From: Planctomycetia bacterium
Lineage (GTDB): Bacteria > Planctomycetota > PLA2 > JAEUHO01
DNA length: 14,722 nucleotides
NCBI GenBank assembly: GCA_030618975.1
Contig: JAUXCH010000039.1
Coordinates: forward strand, 1-14,722
Reading direction: 5' to 3'
The position numbers were made by a program, and so were the translations under genes. The notes under the pieces were generated by a model that saw nothing but the letters and a program-made list of their open reading frames with translations, made no database searches and was not told where the DNA came from. This document shows positions 1 to 5,686 of the stretch, piece after piece. How positions within the stretch are numbered: the first letter of the stretch is position 1; every line of letters begins with the position of its first letter.

Positions 1-1022
1 ACCTCGATCTATCGCCCGAGCACGTCGCGACAGGGCCGATCGGGCAGATCGGCCCCGGGCGCTACCTGGTGCGCGCCCAACTCGGAGGGTGGTGGGGCGA
101 GGGAGAGACGCTGGCCGAGGCTCGGTGCACGGTCGAAGCGGGTGCTCGGGTGGACGTCACGCTCGATCTCCAGGCGCCACGCGAGGTAGGTCTCGTGTCC
201 GCCTCGGGTGTGTTGCGCCTCGATCCGGCGTGGGCCGTGGAGAAGGTCAATCTCACCCTCTCGCACGTCGGCCCGCTCGTACGAGGGGAGCGGTTCACGC
301 GTTCGTTCGGTCTGTGGGGGAACCTCGCGCTCACCCCCGTCGCCGGAGTGCCCGGCACCTATCGATTCGACATGGGGCGTGTGCCCGCTTGCCGGTACCA
401 CGCCAGGGTGTATCCGATCGGATACCAGGTGGGCATCCTGGTGCCCGACTCGGGGGACAGGGACCTCCTCGTCGACATCGGCGCGCCCGCGACGCTCGTC
501 GTCCGCATCGTCGATCTGCCCGAGGGCAACACGTCCGAGCTACGCTCCCTGTTCTGGTGGATGGCCCCCCCCGAGGGCGTTCGTAGCTTCAGCCTGAACC
601 AGGTCGAAGTTCCGGAAGGCAGTGACTCGGCCGAGTTCGAGGTGCCGCCCGGTCCTATCGTCCTCCATACGTACAGCGACTGGCACTCGGGTGAGGACCA
701 GCACCTGCACGTCTCGCCGGGACAGCGCGCGGAAGCGACGCTCCGGGTGCTGCCGTCGGGCACCGTGGCGATCGTCTTGCGCGATGGCGATGCCCCGATT
801 CCCGTTCGGGAAGAGTGGGTGGGGGAGGTGACACCGGTCGGTGGTGCGGGCGAGCCCCGCGGGTGGACCGAGCGCGACGGGGCCTACCTCGTCTGGGTCA
901 CCGAGCCCGGCGTCTACCGCGTCACCTTCAACGACGTCCCCGGCTACGCGCCCGTCGAGGCGCGTAACGTGGAGATCGAAGCGGGCAAGACGACGCGGCT
1001 CGAGATCGAGCTGAAGAAGTAG
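1..1022 (+). CDS. C-terminal part of a beta-rich carboxypeptidase-regulatory-like domain protein (5' end outside window)
   Basis: The reading frame is open from base 3 to the TAG at 1020-1022 with no stop, so the gene starts upstream of the window; the GTG at 69 is internal to the frame, not a convincing start. The visible 339 codons are rich in Val, Thr, Gly and Pro with alternating hydrophobic residues. Phrases such as PGRYLVRAQLGG near the start, and YLVWVTEPGVYRVTFNDVPG with VEIEAGKTTRLEIEL at the end, are typical of carboxypeptidase-regulatory-like or PEGA-type beta-sandwich repeats. Such domains usually sit in secreted or surface proteins and act as binding or spacer modules. No catalytic motif is visible in this part, and no membrane segment. 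The fold class is a reasonable guess; the function and the N-terminal architecture cannot be told from this window. Confidence 0.75.
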   Translation, partial: LDLSPEHVATGPIGQIGPGRYLVRAQLGGWWGEGETLAEARCTVEAGARVDVTLDLQAPREVGLVSASGVLRLDPAWAVEKVNLTLSHVGPLVRGERFTRSFGLWGNLALTPVAGVPGTYRFDMGRVPACRYHARVYPIGYQVGILVPDSGDRDLLVDIGAPATLVVRIVDLPEGNTSELRSLFWWMAPPEGVRSFSLNQVEVPEGSDSAEFEVPPGPIVLHTYSDWHSGEDQHLHVSPGQRAEATLRVLPSGTVAIVLRDGDAPIPVREEWVGEVTPVGGAGEPRGWTERDGAYLVWVTEPGVYRVTFNDVPGYAPVEARNVEIEAGKTTRLEIELKK

Positions 1023-1413
1023 CCGCGTCGAGCAGCGCGGCGTGTCACGACCTTCCGCACGAAGGCGTCGCGTACTCGACAGCGGCGGTCGATCGGCCTT
1101 CTGCATGCGGGGCCCCTCGATCTGGCCACCGGAAGCTGGACCGAGCGGCGCCGCTCCGGCACCCCGGGGGGGCAGGGCAAGGGAATGGAGGTGCGGGCCG
1201 CGATCGTTGCGTCGCCCGTCTGCTGGACAAGGTGCACGAGGCGGCGGTCGTAGGTGCGTTGCCGGGGCTTGCGCGATGTCTACCGAGGGTGCGGTGTGGC
1301 GGGACGTAGAACGAGCGTGCGCAGGACGACCGCACTACCCTTGGCGTCGAGAACCCGAACAGGATGTGCAGAAGGTCGTACTCACAGTTCGGCTTGCTTT
1401 ACGTGCGCGAGGA
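1023..1413. other. Intergenic stretch without a supported gene
   Basis: Between the stop of the beta-rich protein and the end of the DUF5615 gene I find no reading frame with protein-like composition; the frames that stay open are Arg/Pro/Ser-rich. A GC-rich inverted repeat (GCCGCG at 1022-1027 with CGCGGC at 1036-1041, 8-nt loop) begins in the upstream stop codon and might end that transcript, but no T-run follows it. Otherwise nothing is recognised. Confidence 0.5.
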
Positions 1414-1788
1414 TCATCTGGAGGGCTCGATGGGTAGGTTGCGCACGCGACAGCGCGCCTCCTCGACGACCACGACCGCGCCTCGTTCCAGCGCATCGGC
1501 CGCACCCGCCAGAGCCACATCGAGTCGGTCAGCCATGTGCTCGCTTCGGGCATTTGCGAGTCGAAAGAGGACGACGCTCGCCCACGGTCCCTTGCAGTGA
1601 GCGGCGATCTCACCGAAGTCCAGATCGAACGTCAGCACGATGCGCTTCTCATCGACTGCCTTCTGAAAGACGGACACATCGGGGAGACGCTGGAGACCCT
1701 CGTCACGCAGGTGAACGACGTCGTGACCGGCGTGCCGCAGGTGCTCGGCCACGCGGAGAGACACGCCCATGTCGGCCAGGAAGCGCAT
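1414..1788 (-). CDS. DUF5615 family PIN-like protein (probable toxin of a DUF433/DUF5615 pair)
   Basis: A protein of 124 residues with the DUF5615 (Mut7-C/PIN-like) pattern: it opens with MRFLADMGVS, where D6 is the first conserved acid, continues with GHDVVHLRDEGL, and has IVLTFDLDFGEIA (residues 50-62), where D55 and D57 take the place of the usual TxDxDF acids. PIN-fold proteins are metal-dependent ribonucleases, and DUF5615 members are commonly paired with DUF433 antitoxins; RNase activity here is inferred, not shown. The ATG at 1788 lies 3 nt after the TAG of the DUF433 gene, so both are almost certainly co-transcribed and translationally coupled. Length is normal for the family, and the C-terminus (RNLPIEPSR) looks natural, so the gene appears intact. 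Confidence 0.85.
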   Translation of the reverse strand: MRFLADMGVSLRVAEHLRHAGHDVVHLRDEGLQRLPDVSVFQKAVDEKRIVLTFDLDFGEIAAHCKGPWASVVLFRLANARSEHMADRLDVALAGAADALERGAVVVVEEARCRVRNLPIEPSR

Positions 1789-1791
1789 GGC

Positions 1792-2010
1792 CTACCCGGC
1801 GAGGATCTGCTCGGATGTCAGCCAAGCTGCGTACTGGAGCGCCTGCTCCACGTCGGCCGCCTCGAGGTCGGGGTAGTCGGCGAGCACCTCGTCCACGGTG
1901 GCGCCGTGGGCAATCTGTCGGACGAGGATCGAGACCGGAATGCGCATCCCGCGGATGCAGGCTCGACCGCCCATGATCTCGGGATCGAATGTGATTCGGT
2001 CGAAGGTCAT
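1792..2010 (-). CDS. DUF433 domain protein (probable antitoxin)
   Basis: This 72-residue protein carries the full DUF433 signature: RITFDPEIMGGRACIRGMRI (residues 5-24), then PVSILVRQIAHGATVDEVLADYP and a final helix ending in EQALQYAAWL. DUF433 proteins have a winged-helix-like fold and typically lie directly upstream of a DUF5615 or other PIN-type gene, where they act as antitoxin and probable DNA-binding autoregulator. That order is seen here, with DUF5615 3 nt downstream. No Shine-Dalgarno sequence precedes the ATG (upstream bases read caatgccccc), but a TACAAT hexamer lies 6 nt before it, which suggests a leaderless message. Assignment to the family is secure; the antitoxin role is inferred from gene order. 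Confidence 0.85.
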   Translation of the reverse strand: MTFDRITFDPEIMGGRACIRGMRIPVSILVRQIAHGATVDEVLADYPDLEAADVEQALQYAAWLTSEQILAG

Positions 2011-2016
2011 GGGGGC

Positions 2017-2046
2017 ATTGTACGCACGGGAGAATGCATGAGTCCG
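2017..2046 (-). promoter_or_regulatory. Possible promoter of the DUF433/DUF5615 pair, giving a leaderless mRNA
   Basis: On the minus strand TACAAT (2022-2017) is a good match to a sigma-70 -10 hexamer (5 of 6) and ends 6 nt before the ATG at 2010, so transcription would begin at or next to the start codon. An upstream hexamer CGGACT (2046-2041) with an 18-nt spacer is only a weak -35. The absence of a ribosome-binding site agrees with a leaderless start. Confidence 0.4.
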
Positions 2047-2147
2047 GTGCCCACCCTGTCGGCAAGCGCGGCGAGGTGCAGCGTGCGGTCACATGACCGT
2101 CTCGACCGGCGTCACAGGTCGTTTCCGGCTTCACCGTAAGTCTCGGC

Positions 2148-2224
2148 CTGTCCGCAACTTGACATGGTGGGCGCTCAGGTTCCCTAGCTGAGTGTCGTCG
2201 GTTCGAGCCCGATCGGGGGCTCCA
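2148..2224 (+). pseudogene. Decayed tRNA-Gly(CCC)-like sequence (3' two-thirds recognisable)
   Basis: The right part folds as a tRNA. Anticodon arm: stem 2175-2179/2187-2191 (TCAGG with GCTGA, four of five pairs) around the loop TTCCCTA, anticodon CCC at 2182-2184. A 5-nt variable region follows, then a T-arm GTCGG-TTCGAGC-CCGAT (2197-2213), a 3' acceptor strand CGGGGGC (2214-2220), a T discriminator and encoded CCA (2222-2224). The left side is degraded: the candidate 5' acceptor CTGTCCG (2148-2154) pairs poorly, the D-stem is not recognisable although ATGGTG at 2164-2169 resembles a D-loop, and position 37 is T rather than a purine. This fits a tRNA pseudogene or a 3' tRNA fragment left by integration of a mobile element. 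A working tRNA is unlikely. Confidence 0.5.
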
Positions 2225-2456
2225 CTCCTCCACGTCGTTCGCTGCAGGTCTTTGCCTGTGGATGCACCTTCTCGCAGTGAATCTGGTTGATCCAGGGCTT
2301 CGGCGCGCCTCGGCCCCCGCTCAGCTCCACTGCAACGAGATGCGAACAACTGCGAGGAGATGACGCCCGCCTGTCCAGGCAGGTGGCCAGGCGGGTTTCC
2401 GCGGGGATGGCCAGGCGGGGGCGGGGCCTACCCAGCGTGAACACGGCACGAGGTGT
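2225..2456. other. Non-coding stretch with one hairpin
   Basis: No protein-like frame is seen after the tRNA-like sequence. An inverted repeat CCCGCCTG (2366-2373) with CAGGCGGG (2388-2395), 14-nt loop, is followed by TTT and could act as a weak terminator for plus-strand transcription. The string GGCCAGGCGGG occurs twice close together (2385-2395 and about 2408-2420). Confidence 0.35.
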
Positions 2457-2491
2457 GGTCGCACGGGCCCGGGCGATGACCGGGACGCCGA

Positions 2492-2557
2492 ACGCTGAAA
2501 GGGAGGCCGAACGGCGTGTTCGAGACCCGCGACGCTCGTCCCGGGGGATCGAGTTCC
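2492..2557 (+). repeat. Repeat family copy 1 (divergent, core only)
   Basis: The core runs from ACGCTGAAAGGGAGGCCGAA to GAGTTCC and matches the inner part of copies 2 and 3 at roughly 90% by eye. The outer palindrome of the other copies survives only as a degenerate GGTC...CGGGCCCGGG...GACC block at about 2457-2480, with a few inserted bases between it and the core. This copy has the same orientation as copy 2 and opposite to copy 3, and ends 3 nt from the stop codon of the small minus-strand reading frame at 2560. Confidence 0.8.
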
Positions 2558-2559
2558 TT

Positions 2560-2694
2560 CTACGCCCGCGCTGCGATCCGGTCGCTCTCCTCGCGTCTCT
2601 CCGCCTCTCGACGCTGCTTGGCCCGGAAGATGCCACCGGGCACGCCGAGGACGGCGACGCCACAAATGGCCATCCACCGATCCCGTCGAGTCAC
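2560..2694 (-). CDS. Possible small single-pass membrane protein, 44 residues
   Basis: A short frame from GTG at 2694 (or ATG at 2673) to TAG at 2562-2560. It reads as a charged N-terminus (MTRRDRW), one hydrophobic stretch MAICGVAVLGVPGGIF (residues 8-23), then a strongly charged helix (RAKQRREAERREESDRIAAR). This is the layout of a small inner-membrane protein, and the composition is more protein-like than the competing frames. It lies 55 nt downstream of the secreted-protein gene on the same strand and might share its transcript. Only a weak AAGG precedes the GTG. It could be the tail of a decayed longer gene or a chance frame; no family is recognised. Confidence 0.35.
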   Translation of the reverse strand: MTRRDRWMAICGVAVLGVPGGIFRAKQRREAERREESDRIAARA

Positions 2695-2749
2695 GACCTT
2701 GGCCCGGAGGGGAGATGATCGCAGAGCGGTTCCGTGTTCCGGGAGGCAC

Positions 2750-3745
2750 TCACTCGGGCAGCTTCTCGCGCAGCATGCGGTAGCACTCGAACTGCCGCGA
2801 GTTGGCGTACGCGAACGGCAGCGCCTGCTTCACGCCGGCGCCCTGCGCCGTGTAGAACTCCATGGCGTAGCAGTAGGCCAGGTCCGCGTGCTTCTCGCCC
2901 GTGAACGCCACGAGCATCTGGATGCTGTACTGCAGCGGCGTGCCCGTCAGCCAGTCCGTCTTCGAGACCTTCCACCCGTCCCCGCTCACGACGGCCACTA
3001 CCGGCACGTGCGTGTCATCGAACTCGGGCGCCGTCCAGTCGGGGTGTGCGCGGAGGAACGCCAGCGCCGCCGCGGCGAGCGCGTCGGGCGTGTCCGCACC
3101 CTCGAACGAGGCGTTCGGCGCGGGCCAGGTCTTGTCCTTCAGCTGCGCCATGTACTTCGGAAGGGTCTTCTCCACCGCCTCGTTGCCCGCCTGGATGCCC
3201 GCGGCGTAGTCGCCGGCCGGATTCAGCCGCGCGGCGAGCTTCATGAACGCCGCGGACCGATCGGCTTGGCGCATCATGACCTCCACGTTCTCGTGGTCCT
3301 GGTCGTACATGCGCTTCCAGCTCGCGTGCTGCTGCTTCGCGTACTTCTCTGCCCACGCCGCCATCTGGCTCTCGTGCTTGTCGACGTCGACGCGGGACGC
3401 GGTCCGGAACACGTAGGCGATCGGCTGCGGCACGCCCTTCGGCTTGTCCAGCCCGGAGAAGTGCTTCTCCACGCTCTCCCACGTGTCTCCGTACCGCTTT
3501 CTGAACTCCGCCCAGAATGGCACGAACGCCGTCTTCCACGCCCTGTACGCCCCCATGTAGGCGCCGCCGCCGCGCGTGAACTTTCCCTGGGAATCGAAGT
3601 CCCCCACGAACTGAGCAGAGAGCTTTGCCAGCACCCGCCAGTCCGCCTGCTTCGGTTCCTCCGCCTCGTCGGCCAGCACCAACAGGCAGAGGGATGCGAG
3701 GCTGAGGGCGGCGAGGGCGATCAAGACGACGCGGATGGTGACCAT
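2750..3745 (-). CDS. Secreted protein of unknown function, 331 residues
   Basis: I do not recognise the family. The frame is open 30 codons upstream to 3835, but the ATG at 3745 is preferred: it has a strong ribosome-binding site (GGGGAGG, 5 nt spacing) and begins a clear signal peptide, MVTIRVVLIALAALSLASLC, followed by LLVLADEAEEP with probable signal peptidase I cleavage after VLA. The Cys in the signal is preceded by Leu, so it is not a lipobox. The mature part is rich in aromatic residues and Lys/Ala, largely helical in look (WAEKYAKQQHASWKRMYDQD), with a C-terminal section containing THVPVVAVVSGDGWKVSK and TPLQYSIQMLVAF. No catalytic signature is evident. It sits alone between repeat copies 1 and 2 (direct orientation), next to transposase debris, which suggests carriage in the accessory region. 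Export is well supported; the role is unknown. Confidence 0.75.
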   Translation of the reverse strand: MVTIRVVLIALAALSLASLCLLVLADEAEEPKQADWRVLAKLSAQFVGDFDSQGKFTRGGGAYMGAYRAWKTAFVPFWAEFRKRYGDTWESVEKHFSGLDKPKGVPQPIAYVFRTASRVDVDKHESQMAAWAEKYAKQQHASWKRMYDQDHENVEVMMRQADRSAAFMKLAARLNPAGDYAAGIQAGNEAVEKTLPKYMAQLKDKTWPAPNASFEGADTPDALAAAALAFLRAHPDWTAPEFDDTHVPVVAVVSGDGWKVSKTDWLTGTPLQYSIQMLVAFTGEKHADLAYCYAMEFYTAQGAGVKQALPFAYANSRQFECYRMLREKLPE

Positions 3746-3750
3746 GGGCG

Positions 3751-3757
3751 CCTCCCC
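3751..3757 (-). promoter_or_regulatory. Ribosome-binding site fixing the start of the secreted protein
   Basis: GGGGAGG on the minus strand (3757-3751) lies 5 nt before the ATG at 3745. It decides for this start over the in-frame ATG 90 nt upstream, whose extra 30 residues (Arg-rich) would precede the signal peptide. Confidence 0.7.
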
Positions 3758-3899
3758 ACACCGGCTCCGTGCCATGAGGGCCGAAGCCCGGCCCCCCATC
3801 TCTACCAAGTTTCGGCCGCGGACGCGACGGGACAATTCTCACCTGCCCCGGGGCGGACCGAGCATCGCCCCGCCACCGCGGGGCGGCAGGACGAGGGAG

Positions 3900-4015
3900 T
3901 CGAGGGGGTCGATGGTGATCGTGGCGTGGATCACGGACCCGGTCGTCATCGACCGCAGCCGTAGGCATCGACGTGAGCGCGGCCTCGTCTCGCCCTTCGA
4001 ACCACGAGGCCCCAT
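3900..4015 (+). pseudogene. C-terminal remnant of an IS91/IS801-like transposase
   Basis: In plus frame 3 the peptide GSMVIVAWITDPVVIDR followed by SRRHRRERGLVSPFEPRGP resembles the C-terminal tail seen in many IS91-group transposases, which reads approximately CxxCGGxMrIvAxItdPxvIxRILxHL. Here the cysteines before GSM are gone, the usual RIL is RSR, and neither the catalytic tyrosines nor any upstream transposase sequence is present, so only about 40 codons remain. It lies between the secreted-protein gene and repeat copy 2, and adds to the evidence that this segment is built from mobile-element debris. The identification rests on one short motif and could be wrong. Confidence 0.5.
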
Positions 4016-4139
4016 CGGCAAGCAGTCTGCAGGGGTAGGTCGTGAGGCTCTCGGATCGGGGAGGGACGAGCGCGCTCTGCTCTGCCGTGGTCCCTGCCCC
4101 TTCCGGGCGGTCCACGCAGCCGATACACTGCCCCTCGGC

Positions 4140-4236
4140 GGTCCTCACCCGGGCTCGGGTGAGGACCTGGACGCTGAAAGGGAGGCCGAACGGCGTGTTC
4201 GAGACCCGCGACACTCGTCCGGGGGGATTGAACTCC
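4140..4236 (+). repeat. Repeat family copy 2 (left inverted repeat of the cassette)
   Basis: It begins with a nearly perfect 28-bp palindrome at 4140-4167 (half-site GGTCCTCACCCGGG; one mismatch) and continues TGGACGCTGAAAGGGAGG through to GAACTCC at 4236. About 95% identical by eye to copy 3 in the opposite orientation. Weaker similarity seems to extend about 10 bp further out. The stretch CGAAC-GGCGT-GTTCG (about 4189-4203) can form a small hairpin; copy 3 keeps it through a G-T pair. Confidence 0.85.
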
Positions 4237-4277
4237 TCATACGCTGCTCTCCCGGTGAGGGAGACTCAGGGGGTTGC

Positions 4278-5285
4278 ATGCGCGATCTGTCCAAGACCTG
4301 TTTCGTGATCAGTCCGATCGGACAGCCGAACACGGAGATCCGCGAGAACGCGGATGCAGTTCTGGAGTACATCATCAAGCCCGCCTGCGATGCCGTGGGC
4401 ATCGAAGCGGTTCGCTCCGACGCGATGAAGGAACCGGGGAAGATCACCGACCAGATGATCCGCGCGATCCTGGAGTCCAGGTTCTGCGTCGCGGACCTGA
4501 GCGGACACAACCCGAACGTGTTTTACGAGGTCGCCATTGCGCAGGCGGCTCGCCGCCCCTTGGTGCTCATGAAGATCGCAGGCGAGCCCATTCCCTTCGA
4601 CGTGAAGGACTACCGCGTCATCGAATACGACCTCATGCCCAAGAGCATCAAGACGGACAAGTACGTACCCATCGTCGAGGCGCATCTCCGCGCACTCCTC
4701 CAGCCGGACTACACGCCACCGGACATCGTCCATGACAAGAGCCTCTTGAATCAAAGTGGATTCGCCTCCTACATCATCAACGAGAAATCCAGGCAGTTTG
4801 GCGACGCGCCCCGGTTCCTCGAGACGGTCCGCGCAGCGGACGAGTACTGCTACCTCATGGGCATCTCCCTCAAGTCGTGGGGCAAGCCGGATGCCGCCGA
4901 CATCCTCGAGGGGTTGAACTGTCGGGGCATCGACACGCGTGTCTTGCTGATGACGCCCGAGAACCCGGCGCTCGAGTCGATGATCAACTCGGAGCTCCCG
5001 GCCCAGAACCTGAGCGCGGTGCGCATCCAGATCCAGGACATGGCAGCCTACTTCCTCGAGAGACAGGAACTCTGGGAGCACTTCCGCTTCCGCAGGATGA
5101 GATCCGGCATGCCGCACTTCCAGATCGTCCTGACGGACAAGACCGCGCTCGTGCTGCAGTACATGTTCGGTCGGGGCACCCAGGACAGCCCGCTTCAGCA
5201 GTTCCCCGGGCTCTCCCGCCTCCACACGGTGTTCAAACAGGAGTTCGAGGCCCTCTGGCAGCTCAACGAGACGCCAGAAGCGTGA
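4278..5285 (+). CDS. NDT/TIR-like nucleotide-processing domain fused to a PLD-like domain; candidate conflict effector
   Basis: A 335-residue soluble protein with two parts. Residues 6-120 look like the nucleoside-deoxyribosyltransferase/TIR-like Rossmannoid group: CFVISPIG strand at 8-15, the helix IRENADAVLEYIIKPACDAVG, MIRAILESRFCVADLSGHNP (60-79), then NVFYEVAIAQA with E84 as likely catalytic Glu, and PLVLMKIAG. Relatives cleave nucleotides or NAD. Residues 178-325 resemble a phospholipase-D-like fold (YCYLMGISLKSW, GIDTRVLLMTPENP, MPHFQIVLTDKTALVLQYMF), but the HxK motif reads HFQ at 280-282, so it may be a sensor rather than an enzyme. The ATG at 4278 has AGGGGG 4 nt upstream, and the CFVISPIG strand starts just after it; the longer open frame upstream runs through the repeat. 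The gene is flanked by inverted repeats. Immune or toxin function is inference. Confidence 0.75.
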   Translation: MRDLSKTCFVISPIGQPNTEIRENADAVLEYIIKPACDAVGIEAVRSDAMKEPGKITDQMIRAILESRFCVADLSGHNPNVFYEVAIAQAARRPLVLMKIAGEPIPFDVKDYRVIEYDLMPKSIKTDKYVPIVEAHLRALLQPDYTPPDIVHDKSLLNQSGFASYIINEKSRQFGDAPRFLETVRAADEYCYLMGISLKSWGKPDAADILEGLNCRGIDTRVLLMTPENPALESMINSELPAQNLSAVRIQIQDMAAYFLERQELWEHFRFRRMRSGMPHFQIVLTDKTALVLQYMFGRGTQDSPLQQFPGLSRLHTVFKQEFEALWQLNETPEA

Positions 5286-5357
5286 CCGCATCCCATTCGC
5301 TGATTGCGGTGCTTGCGATCGTGCCGGCGCGGCGCTTCTCGGGCCGAGAGCGCAGGA

Positions 5358-5588
5358 TCAGTCTCTCCGCGCCGACTTCCAGTTCCGGGGCGTGAGCTCA
5401 TCGACTCGTTCTGCTGGATGCCGACGGATTCGGCGGATCACATCTCGCATCCACGCCTCGGGATTCACGCCCTGCGGTTTGCACGTCCCGATCAAGCCAT
5501 AGAGTACGGTCGCAGATCTGCCGCGTGCGCGGCTGCCGCAAGACATCCAGTTCTTCCTGCCCGAGCCAACGGCGCGCATTTCTCTCTC
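5358..5588 (-). pseudogene. C-terminal remnant of an IS66-family transposase
   Basis: The minus-strand frame ending at TGA 5360-5358 reads RAVGSGRKNWMSCGS, then VLYGLIGTCKPQGVNPEAWM, then RHPAERVDELTPRNWKSARRD. This is the canonical end of IS66 TnpC (RKNWLFxGS, YSLvgTcKlnGvdPxaYLrDVL, hPaxRIDELLPwxW). About 75 codons remain; the catalytic DDE region is missing. The sequence joins repeat copy 3 exactly where the match to IS66 begins, so the repeat marks the truncation point. The remaining frame is uninterrupted, suggesting fairly recent decay. Its orientation is opposite to the NDT/PLD gene, whose stop lies 73 nt away; that 5286-5357 gap shows no gene. Confidence 0.8.
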
Positions 5589-5686
5589 GGAGTTCAATCC
5601 TCCCGGACGAGTGTCGCGTGTCTCGAACACGCCGCTCGGCCTCCCTTTTCAGCGTCCAGGTCCTCACCCGGGCCCGGGTGAGGACC
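5589..5686 (-). repeat. Repeat family copy 3 (right inverted repeat, perfect palindrome)
   Basis: Reverse-oriented copy of the repeat. Its outer end is a perfect 28-bp palindrome at 5659-5686 (two GGTCCTCACCCGGG half-sites in inverted orientation), followed inward by the same core as copy 2 with one extra A in the A-run (GAAAAGGG), an A-to-G in GCCGAGCGG and an ACACGC variant. The inner end (GGAGTTC at 5589-5595) abuts the IS66 remnant. Confidence 0.85.

Larger units (their letters stand above)
4140..5686. mobile_element. Putative cassette bounded by about 97-bp inverted repeats
   Basis: Repeat copies 2 and 3 face each other with their palindromes at the outer ends, enclosing 1547 bp in total. 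Inside are a complete plus-strand gene for an NDT/TIR-like plus PLD-like protein and a C-terminal IS66 transposase fragment on the minus strand. No intact transposase or integrase is inside, so the unit would have to be moved by enzymes encoded elsewhere, or the arrangement may come from recombination between dispersed repeats. The right end lies inside a reading frame of the neighbouring operon, consistent with insertion or deletion there. No clear target duplication was seen; the short similarity outside both palindromes is inverted, so it belongs to the repeat. Confidence 0.4.

Noticed and set aside
1042..1437. Small plus-strand frame after the beta-rich protein
   Set aside because: Low-complexity Arg/Gly/Ser composition, overlaps the DUF5615 gene end, no ribosome-binding site or family resemblance.
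2148..2224. Functional tRNA-Gly gene
   Set aside because: The acceptor stem and D-stem do not pair, position 31-39 is mismatched and position 37 is T; only the 3' part is sound.
2516..3964. Long plus-strand open frame antisense to the secreted protein
   Set aside because: It is a GC-driven shadow with Arg/Leu/His-rich composition; the minus-strand frame has a signal peptide and a strong ribosome-binding site.
4228..4256. Promoter for the cassette gene using TTGAAC inside repeat copy 2 as -35
   Set aside because: No -10-like hexamer lies at the right distance (CCCGGT is found there).
4140..5686. Integron gene cassettes with attC sites
   Set aside because: The repeats are palindromic at one end but lack the RYYYAAC and GTTRRRY core pair, and no integrase is present.
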